Assembly (NCBI GenBank): GCA_038502055.1
Contig: JAXRKN010000044.1
Location: 11,367,501-11,431,500, forward strand
Reading direction: 5' to 3'
Length of the DNA: 64,000 nt
From: Tanytarsus gracilentus
Taxonomy: Eukaryota > Arthropoda > Insecta > Diptera > Chironomidae
Shown here: piece after piece, positions 50,390-61,500 of the stretch
Position numbering within the stretch: the first letter of the stretch is position 1
Layout of the letters: every line of letters begins with the position of its first letter
Notes under the pieces: model-generated
Databases searched by the model: none
What the model was told of the DNA's origin: nothing
The model's input: the letters and a program-made list of their open reading frames with translations, nothing else
Translations under genes and position numbers: made by a program

Positions 50390-52519
50390 ATGGCAAAGAG
50401 TGTAAGTGGATTTTTGTGTTTTCTATAAATAAAAAATTCACGATTTCTTCAATTTGTTGTTGACTCTTTTTTTGGAAGTGCTTAAAATCTTAAATTATTT
50501 AATTTTCTAAAAAAAAATCCTCACTCTATTTTTTTTTTCAATTCCATGCACACATCAGCGTGAAGTGATTCAACTCTATGTAGGACAAGCTGGAGTGCAG
50601 GTAAATTCAATTGTAGACGTGCAGAGCGAAATCATAATTGAGCTCCCTTGTTTGTGCATCAAAAATTTACCACGTTCTATTCTCTTTTTCTGCTTTATCT
50701 CCGCCACAACCGAAATACATCTCTCACATCTGCTCTACGGAGCTTATTTGAGTGTCATAAAAAATAACAAAGTTTTACCTTTTTGAAGCTTTTTGTGGAG
50801 CTGTTTATGGGTTAGGTTACTTTTATAGATTTAAACTAGGTTTTTGAGGACATTTTGACCCTAGGACATTTTTGCTAAAAAATATAAATCAGTTGACAAT
50901 TTCTAATATATTTTAGACAAAATTTATACATAAAAAATGCCACAAACTCTTCGGTTAAACTCATTTTATATCACAAATTCACATTTATCATGCAATAAGC
51001 CAAGATTGTTCAACTTTTTTTTTGACAGATCGCAAGCGCCTGTTGGGAATTATATTGTTTAGAACACGGTATACATGCAGACGGAACAATGTGTCAGGAC
51101 AACAATTTGGATAATGACTCGAATGCTTTCTTTAGCTGTTGCTATTGTCACACAACGAACGCTTTTAAGTGCGTGCCGCGTGTCATACTTGTCGACCTCG
51201 AGCCAATACCCATCGATGAAATTCGAACGGGCTGCTATAGAGCACTATTTGATCCTTGCACACTGATTACGGGTAAGGAGGATGCGGCGAGTAATTTTGC
51301 ACGTGGCTACAATAGTCTGGGCTGCGAAATAATTGACATGACACTCGAGCGAGTGCGGCGTGTCGTTGAGAGCTGTGAATGTCTGCAAGGTTTCATTTCA
51401 TTTCGCTCGATTGGCGGTGGAACGGGCAGTGGGTTTGGCACTTTGCTGTTGGAAAAAGTCGCCGAGGAATATGGAAAGTCGAGTCGACATGAGTTCAACA
51501 TTTTTCCCTCGCCAAAGTCAGTATTGATTGATTTATCGGTGACATGATCAATTATTAATGTTTTTTTTTTCAGAATTTCACCAATCATCGTTGAGCCATA
51601 CAATGCATTATTGTCAACACACTACAGCATGGACTTTGCCGATTGCAATATTCTCCTCGACAACGAAGCAATTTATGATATATGCGGAACGTACTTGGAA
51701 GTTCTTTCGCCAACTTACACAAATCTCAATCGTGTCATTAGTCAGGTCGTATCGAGTTGCACTGCATCATTTCGCTTCTCGGGTGCTATTAATATCGACA
51801 TGATTGAATTTCAAACGAATCTCGTGCCATATCCTCGCATTCATTTTCCACTCTGCACTTATGCGCCCCTCATACCCTGCAACTGTGCAACGGCCGATTT
51901 TTCAACGCAACAAATTACACACTCATGCTTTCATCCACACTCACAACTCGTGAAGTGCGATCCGAGAAAGGGCAAATACATATGTTGCTGTATGCTCTAC
52001 CGCGGCGATGTTGAACCAACGGAAATTAATTTCGCAATTCGAGACATCAAGTGTAAGAAGGCAATTCGTTTCGTCGACTGGAGTCCGACAGCATTCAAGA
52101 TTGGTATCAATTATCAGCCACCGACGTGTGTTCCTGGTGGCGATCTATCTCCCGTCAATAGGGCTGTTTGTATGCTGTCTAATAAGTGAGTGCTAAACTT
52201 AAATAACGAGTCGAGTTTTCTTTACACTCGCAATTCACCACTCACAAAATTATATTTGTGGTGAATTCAATTTTCTCACAAAATTTTATTGCATAATGTT
52301 TTACTCAAAACTTTTCTAACCGACACTTAAACATTCTTGCTCAGCTCATCCATTCGATGTGCATGGGAGAGAGTGTACAACAAGTACTGTCGACTCTATA
52401 AACGCTCGGCATTTGTTCACCACTTCGAGAGCGAGGGCATGGAGAAGTGCGATCTTGAGGAAGCTTCGGAGAATGTTTTAGCACTAATTAAAGACTACGA
52501 AGAGGTTGAATGCGACTAA
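50390..52519 (+). CDS. divergent cysteine-rich alpha-tubulin without C-terminal tail
   Basis: Tubulin subunit; with beta-tubulin it would form microtubule protofilaments. Exons 50390-50401 (12 nt), 50559-50600, 51029-51516, 51574-52185 and 52345-52519 give 442 aa. Alpha type is shown by VGQAGVQ, ACWELYCLEHGI, GTGSGFGTLL within the GTP-binding GGGTGSG (147-153), IDMIEFQTNLVPYPRIHFPL with the catalytic Glu (E259, human E254), CCMLYRGDV, FVDWSPTAFKIGINYQPPT and PGGDL. Oddities: an extra start MAKS before REV; Asn43 where K40 is acetylated in others; about 30 Cys against about 12 in human; the protein ends KDYEEVECD, so the acidic tail and terminal Tyr are absent. All exons are open and in phase, so this is a functional-looking paralog, not a pseudogene. 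Tissue role unknown; a germline-restricted use is speculation. Confidence 0.93.
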
Positions 52520-55500
52520 AGTGATGGAGATTAAATAAAAATAAGGTTTTTTAATTTATTTAAATTGCTCACTTGTTGATAGGAAGTGCAAAAATTGCAT
52601 GCTTAGCTTTTCTGAACTATTTTTAAAGAGAAATTCAACAAGTTGCAATTGCTGTTAGCACTTTTGTATATGCATGAAAAAAAAAGTTTTTCTTTCTCTC
52701 TTTTATGGTCAAAATTACAAATTCGCTATGCGAAAAAGAAAAAGTTTTCATTTTTGTTACGTGCGCGCTATAGCGATGATGATAAATGTGACTTTTATAT
52801 GCTGGAATAAAGTTTATGTGAAAAATTTAGAGCGCTCAAGTTTTATTCCGATCGCTGATGATTGAGACGCTTCATGCGTTCATAATTTTAAAATGCCCTG
52901 TCAAGGGATGGAAATTTATTTTTTAATTTAAGAGTAAAAAGTTCAAAATTTCCATCCATTGCTTCACTAACTTTTGATACAAAAAGCACGTTTTAAATTT
53001 CAAATATAAAAGTTTTTTCCGACGCTTCAATAAATTTTATGGCAATTCATAAAGAGTAAAAATATATTTTGGTGTCAGAGATAGAGCAGATTTTTGTGCT
53101 GGCATCTAATTATTACATTTTTTTCTCGCTTGATTCGTAAATTTAGAGTAAAAGTTGCCAGGGGACACACAACCGAGTGGAGTTAATGAGAAAGCAAGTG
53201 TTGTATAATTCTCAGCAACAAACTTTGTTAAACGCTTTTCGTTGTGTACAAAAAAACCGCCGATTCTTCTTCGCAGATAAGTTTTAGCTCTCGCATCTGA
53301 GACTCACTCTGTCATTTCGTTGTGTCTCTTTGCGGTTTATTCTCCATTGTAAAAAAGAGGAGGAGGAGAAAAAGATTGTTTTCATAACATCGAGCATGGC
53401 AATGGTGGATACAGAAAAATGATATTGTAATCTTGCCTCACCCATCGCACGAACATTTCATTTTAACTTTCATGCATGCGACAGTCGGTGCGATACCGGA
53501 AAAAATCAATTTTATACTAAATTTCCCTTTTTTTGTTGCGGGTTTTTTCGATCGATATGAGCGTTGGTTTGTGAGCTTTAAAGTGATTATTAATCATTAG
53601 CATAGTTGACAATGCATTTAATATCCTGCGTGATGAACTGTCAAATCTCGATCTGTATTCAAATTGACTAAAAGCACCCTAAAGCTATTTTTTGAACAAG
53701 GGATGGAACTTCCATTTTTTTAAAAACAATTTAAAATAGCAAAAATCAGTGGTGAAATTCACTCAACGCTAAATTTGAATTTATATTTCAATTTAAATAT
53801 TGCGTCATCTCGCAACAAACTAAATTTTTAAGGTAAAGTGGCTCATTCTCCGGTCTTTATTCTTCCTCTTTTGTCATCAATTTATTTACCGAAAATGTCT
53901 TTTGATGTCAAACGTTGCATGATAAATTTTGTTTTGTAAGCGAAAAAGATGAAAAGGACAAAGTAGATTTCTCACAGGGCTGCTCTCTGCCTCTTACTAC
54001 ACCCCGGAGAATCTCTTCTTGCCTTTTTTTAAGCTTTCGCATTTATTTTATCAGAAAAAATATAATTTCTGATGTTTTTTCCCTCCTTCCGATTGTACAC
54101 AAGGAGACAGCAAGCGAACGAAAAAAAAATAATGTTGCTGAAAATATCAACAAATATTGTCAAAGACACACGAGCGAGTCGAGCGGTTGCGAATAGCATA
54201 AAGTGCGTTATTGAATTTAAATAAATTTCTAACGCCTCGCTGTCATCGTTCATCCCCCATATACGAAATTGACTTTCTTGTTTTTTTTTTATAAATTTGA
54301 GGTTGAATATTTTTGGAACGGTATGATATATTGTATTTCGTGAGGCACATTAAGTTTTCACACACGAACAAACAATTGAGAGAGAGAGCTAAATTTAATT
54401 CTTCACTCACAAATGTCCCCTTTTAAAGGAAAAGTTTATGGATTATTTATAAAGGCAGTGCGGAAATTTCTTTGCAGGGATTTGAAATCAATTTTTTTTT
54501 AAATTTTTAATGTAAAAAATTTGTTACAAAAAGTTAAACAAAATCCAAAAAATCTCAAACTGCGCTTTAACACCCCGTTGACCATTCACAACCTTATTCA
54601 ACTTCACTTACTCGTACACAAAAATAACTTTGTGAATAAAAATTCCAACGAGCAAGCCATAAAACTTGCATGAAACATAAAAATCTTTGTATGATTAAAA
54701 TATAAAGCGTGCTGCGTGTGGTCCTTGAGTTCAACAACTGCGAAATATCGAAAAATGGTTTTCTCTCATGCCGTTCACCGCTTCTATATGTGATGAATAC
54801 ATTTTGTATGAGAAAATTTACGATTTTATTTGTCGGCGATGTATCGAAAAAAAGAGGGCTTTCACGATAATTATTTGGCTCTAAATGTATTTTCGACTCT
54901 TTATGAAGGCACCGGAAAAGGAAAAGAAAAAGTTATGTAATGAAAGAGGCAATGATTTTATGGTCGACGCTATGATATATTGTTAAACATTTCGCAGTAG
55001 CAGTTTCTCTCACTTTACTGCTTCTTTTATTTCTCATTCACACCGTGAGAGCATTGCCGAAGAGCTGAGTTAAATGAGATTATAAGGTTTCAATAGTGAA
55101 TCGTAATTGAGAACCACAGGATAAGTTTTTCTCATTCACTTTAATATTGCCAATTTAATGCAGAGCGATGTTAATTAATGAAAAAATGATGAGAAACTCT
55201 GGAGGAAAGAATTTTCTGTTAAATACTTTAAGTCTCTAAAAGGATGGGATTAAGAAGAGTAAAGAATGTTTGACAAACACGGCTAATTTTAGAGGGTGGA
55301 AATTTACAACTGTGCAAGGAATTTTAAGAAAAAACATGAAGAATGATTTTTCTCATAATCTTTTTCATTTCATGAAATATTTAAAACTTTTCGTATCTTA
55401 TAAATGGAAAATGTAATCCTCGAGAGGAAGGAGATGAGAAACCCTGCGAGTTTAATCCATTATATTTTCAGCATGCAACATGTAGCAAGATATTTGTATA

Positions 55501-58500
55501 CCTGCTTACACAATACTAAATCAGAGTACAAAAGATCCTTGCCGGCTGCCTAATTTGAACAGATTCATTTACTAGAACAAAAACCCACCAGACTTGAAAA
55601 CACAAAAAACTTTTCTTGCCTCAAAATACACCGAAAATAAAAGAGCGAACCTGTTCGTAACTTTTTAGAAAAGCTCTTTGTGGTGCTCTTTTTGAGACAC
55701 GAACAAAAGATGAAAAGAGTGATTAGCAAATAAAAAATTAGAATGATAATTATTTCAATTGTTTTTTCGAAGAAATTTATTTTTTTAAATTTCGAGATTT
55801 TTAAGTAGGTTGAGATTAAATTAATTTCCTTGAATCAGAATAAAAATATTGTAAGAACTATAGATTCTGACTTATAAATTCTGGCCGTTCAAAATTTATA
55901 AATTCAACATATTTTTTAATTCTCAAAATATTTTTATCACTTCAATTTTTTTGCGGTTGAAAATTTTTCCAATTAGTTGAATGCAATTTGAAATAACCTT
56001 CTAAATATTCTCTGTCTCTCTGATGCTTCAAGAATATTTGATTCGATGGCCAAAATTACTTTCATTTCCATCTCCCAAAAAGTTTTCTTCCTAAGCCTCT
56101 TTTTGTTGTCTTTGATCTACCCTTAAAATAAGCGTGTTCCAAAATGATTAAAATCAAAAGGAAAAGGTTTTGTGTGAGCATGTGGATTGGTAGAAAAGTT
56201 TCTAGGCTTTTGCTTTGAAATGAGAAAAATCTTCTTAGATGACAAAATTTCATGCCTACACTAAAATTTAACTTAGAGAGTATCAAAATTCAAGATGTGT
56301 GCAAAAATTTTACTATGCTTAAAGTTAGCAACAAAAGTTGAATAATTTTTGAATTTGAAATTTTTCACCATGAAATAAAAAATGGTGAAAAAAATTTTTC
56401 ACCACAAAATTTGAATTTTTCACTTTACTCGAGAGTTCAATTAATTAAATTACTTTATGTGTGGTGAATTTCAAACACAACTTTTCTCACTCTCTTTTGC
56501 TACAAATTCTCAAACCAATGAATTTTTTGCAGTGAAATATCTTCGTAATTTATGATGCAAAAGGTCTCGAAATAAAGTATTGATTTCATAATGAAATTTA
56601 TTCGAATTACTTTTTTATTTGCACGTGGAACATAATTTCTCGATCCAATTAGAAGAAAATTTCTAATCGAACCCAAATCCACCAAAATTAATCAATTTGT
56701 TATTTGAGGGAAAAGTAACACGTAAAACCAAAAATACACCGGAGGATTAAAATGTAAGTAATCTCTCGAATGTGTCTGTGAAAATTTAGCTTTTGTGAAC
56801 AGAAATTTTCTCACATTTCCTCTTCATGTGCGTTATATCAGTTACATGCCAACAGCCGAAAAACTTCTTCTAATTTTCCCATTCAAAAGCATAATCTTCT
56901 CGCCTGTGGAAAGCTCACACACCGTGGGCGAGCGTAATTCGAAACTTTAATTCTATTTTCATCCTGTTGCATTACGAAATCGGGATTACGTTTTTTTAAT
57001 TAAAAGCAAAACAAAAATGTACTTTTCCCTTCACTCTACAAAAGTTTTATCTCTTATTTTTTTTATTACTCCACGTTATGATGAGTGCATAAAATTTCAT
57101 CCATGAACTCGGGGAAAACTAACTCAGTTTTATTATGTTAACTTTCATGAGTTGTTTTGCTCTGAAATTCATGGATTTAGTTTATAACTAAATAATGCGC
57201 TTTGTTCGAACGCATGACGTCATTTGATATTTTAAGAGCTCGAGTGGATATTTTTACAAATTTCTCTTCTTCTTACATAAGTCAATTTTTTATGCCATTA
57301 AAAAAAGTTGTGTAAATTATTTTCAACTTTTTAGCAATTTCTCAAAAAGCTCCGGCAATAAATTCTTTATTTTCATCCAGCATGGCGAGAGAAAAATTAA
57401 TTTAGTGCGAGTAATTTTAAATATTGAACAACACCTGTGTCTGATGTTCAATCAACGATTTTTTTACACCGCCTTCTCACCCTTCATTCGCACATTTAGA
57501 CTAATGTATAATAAATTGAAACATTTACGCCTCAAATAAATGACCTGGCCTTTTTTAACACGCCGCACACTCTCGTCTGTGCAGCGAGAAAAAAAGCACA
57601 TCGCCACAACCTAAACAAACATTTACTCTCGCACGCTTTTAATATTTTTCTCCTTCATTGATCGCTCAGCGTAAAGCGGAATTTTTAATTCTCACCATTT
57701 TTTACGTTAATTACCAAATTAAGTACTTTCATCATTTTCATGCTTTCAATCAACCTTCATACACACTCACATCCGCTTTCGCATTCTCACATGTAATGAG
57801 TTAATTAAATTTTTATGAAATTCTTTGCGTCTTTTTTCGCAGCTTATTTTTACGAGAAAACATTAAATGAGCTGTTTCTTGCCAAATGTCTGAGTTATCT
57901 TAAATACCTCCAGCAAAAAAGAATTTTTAGCTCGAACACGTTTGGAATTTTCAACTCGCAAAATGATAAAATTAATTTCTATAGCATTGCAAGCGTTCAC
58001 ATGGTATGTGAACATTGACGTAATAAATATTCCTCGAGTGCTTTTAAACAAATCAACAGGTGCAGTGTGTACATGAACTTATATCCGGCCAGTCAATCTT
58101 CATACAATATATATTCGCACTTACCCAACTCATTCCATAATGTGATAGATGTTTATGATGAACGTCGTAAATTATAGATGATGATGGGCCAAGTGAAAGA
58201 TAATAAATGGCACCGATGACCAATAAAAGAGGGTAAAAAACTTTTTCGATATTTCTCTCTCTCTTATTTTTGCTTATTACACTCGTGTCTTTAATTATTC
58301 ACATGGTTCATATGTGTATACTTGTAATATTTTTTTTTGTAAAAGAAGGGAAAGTTGAGTGAGAGAGAGGGAGAAAGGAAAGGAGACAGAGAGACAGGAG
58401 AAATTAAATTTGCATGTGTTACTTTTAATATTTTATAAGCTCTTTCTTAAATTACTACTTTTTTCCTCTTCTCACAATTGCCTTCACTCGACACACTCCG

Positions 58501-61500
58501 GAATTGCTTTTGCTAGTTTTTTTTTCTGATGATCGTTATTTATTAAACACGAAAGTATTTACATTTTTTCCTTTTGTTCTTTTTCACACATTTTTCTTTT
58601 ATTTTCTTTTGCTACTTTTTTCCACCTTCCACGTCTTTTTCCGTCTGTACGTGATACCATCTGCTGCAAGACTAACTTCTTTCCTCATACAACAAGTTGT
58701 TCTAACCGAAAAAAAGGACTCACGAACATTCACGACAATCATCGAATTCGAAAAAGCTTTCGATGAGCTTTAGAACAATCCTGAGCTTTTGTGAGTGTCT
58801 TAGCTGAGACACATTTATGGACGGACTAAATTTCATGATGATTTTAATTTTCATTGAAATTCACAATGAAGTCAACCTGATGGAAAAATATGTTACAAGG
58901 ACATTATCACACCGAGCATAGTAATGACGATGATGGTGGTGGGTGAATAATGCGAAGGCGACGAGAGAAAATGATTTTAAGGACATTCTTGCGAAGAGAC
59001 GTGTACACAATACTTTTTAATTTAGCTTTTATTTATCCCTTTTCTTTTGTGTTTCATTGAAATTCATTTACACTGAAAATGTTCAAGGTGAGAATTGTAA
59101 GAAAGAAAAACTTGAAAGGGTGTTTGGGTGTTGATGACGTTTTTGGCGAAAAAATTGATTAAAAAATTTCAGTTTTTAGTTGTGATTTTTGATGAAACTT
59201 CTTAAAATTCAAAGTTTTATACTAAAATTTATAAAATATGAAACAAAAAATTAATAAATTTAATAAACCCGTTAAAAAAATCAATTCATTTCCGCATGAA
59301 GTCACATCAAAGTGCTTGAGTGTGTTTAGCTTTGATAGGAAAGAGATTTATGAGGCTTTTAGATCATCGTGTGACAACAAAAAGAGCGGATAATGGCCTT
59401 CCAAGAACTTTTCTTACACATTTCATTTCGAGTGCTAGATAGTTTTGTTATAGACAGAAAAAAGTTTTTACTCTTCTTCCTTCCATCATCAATTTTCTTG
59501 TTGCCAACTGTTGTTGTTGTTCTTGTAATATTTTTCGCGTGGATCCTTCCTCCCTCTCTTTTAAAAAACAACATGTTTATGCCATAAATTCATGCCCTCC
59601 CCTTTTTTGTCTCGCACAATAAAAAAAGTATAGACACTGTGTTTTGCGCGTGGTCGCCCTCTCTCACCTCTTGCCAGTTTCACGCAGACCGAGCACAAAC
59701 TATATAGCATGTGTGTGCACTCGAGAGGAGATGTTAAGAATACTTCTTCTTTTCCACAGTAAGAATCAAATATTTTCTCTCTGCGTGGCCTCTCCAGCAT
59801 CATCAGTGCGATTTCTTTACTATGCGAGCGTTTCACGAGAATTTTTTCATTCATTGAAACAGATTTTCTTCTCGCACATTCGTGGAAAGTCAAAAACTTT
59901 ATCATGCGCATGTGCACGGATGAAAGCTCACCACGAGAGGTCCATTTGGAAGCTGTGGAATGGAAAGCAGAGAGCTTTCACGAAAATCCTGTGCGAAACA
60001 GCTCCCAAGATCTTATTACTGTTACTGGTGGTCGTAGAGAAAAGTCGTTTTCGTTATCATTCCGAGGGTTAGGAGGAAAAAATGGAAAATTAATTTTTTT
60101 AACCACTAAACACTTTTTCCCCGGAGCTCAAAAAAAGTGAATATTATTTCGCGGGAGTTTATTCGAGACTTTTAGTGAAACGCAGCAAGAAAAATTTCGT
60201 TATTTTTTCTCACTCTCTTTCTCTACAATATGATGAGTTTCTCGGGGTTGTGCTCGAAAATTAAACAAGTCATCGAAATTACTATGTAAATTGACGAGGA
60301 ATTATAAAAAAATGGAATTTATTAAGTAAAAACAATTGGATGAAAAACTTTTCAAATCTTTTCAATGAAAAGAAATTTTTTGCGGAGTGCTGAACAATGA
60401 AAACGCGAGTTTTTCTGTTTGAAGGAAAAAAAAGCAAAAGTGAATTATAATATAATAAAAATCTCAATCCTTTATGACCTGGAAGATTATCGTGTGAAGT
60501 GAAAACTCTATAAAAAAATTTCCTACTTTAAGAAAGAAGCAAAAGTGACAAGAGAAAATTATTTTTCTTCCCTTGCGAGTGAGAAGCGAGGAGGAGGTAA
60601 AAGTGTGCGCACTGCTGCTGTGAGTGAGACTCATAAGACATTGAAGTGAAGAAAAGTAGCATCTTTTTTTCCTTTCCTAGCCACCACCATAACTTTTCAT
60701 TTCGCTCTATATGAAAATTGTGATGATGAAAAAATCTCATTTACACCCACGAAAATGACTGAGTTTCTGAAGCTGTACGGTTTTAAGAAGAAAATTTAGA
60801 GACATTGCGCCCCTCCTCACCATACATCGCATCCCATCCATTACATCGTGTATGTGTCATCTTTGCACTAAGTAATTTATATTTTTCATGTCTTTTGTGA
60901 CGAAATACTGGAAATATGCTGTTGCTGTGTGACTCCTAAGTTTATTCCATCGAGTACATTTTCGAATCCATAAAAAAAGAGCTTAAGTGAGATATTAAAT
61001 GTGACAATGATTAAACAATTTTTTTTATATGCAAAAGATGATGATAAAGTGAAAAGTTACTAATACATGAGAATATTTCATGAAAAAAAAATCAGAAAAG
61101 CATTTTCTAACTTCCATCCCGTGAAAAAAGGAAAATTTTCTCTCTCTCCCACTCACACACTCAAATTTCCATTCGATGGATGAATAGGAGGAAAATGATG
61201 GAAATGAAAATGTACAAGAAAATTAATATATTATTGTTTGGATCTGCGAGATGCGAAATGAAAATGGAAATTTGTTTCTATCTCACTACGCACAAAACTA
61301 CTCTAATTATTATCTTTTATTTCAATCAATTTTTCTCCGTCATGCGGGCAATGAAATGTGAATTCATTCTCCGAACTCTTAATGGCGCTTAATTTCTCAT
61401 GTCGAGCTCAAGTGAGCAAAAAAAGAAATTACAATTTTATTTTGTGCGAGATGAAAAATATTTTTTGAGGTGAAAAATTTTAAGGATTTAAATTTTTCAA

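Noticed and set aside
50390..52519. Alpha-tubulin copy as a pseudogene
   Set aside because: Five exons join in phase without stops, introns are intact, and nucleotide-binding and catalytic motifs are retained.
59560..60140. Overlapping open frames of 78-142 codons on both strands
   Set aside because: The longest frames do not begin with ATG, no family is recognised, and openness is explained by locally lower A/T content.
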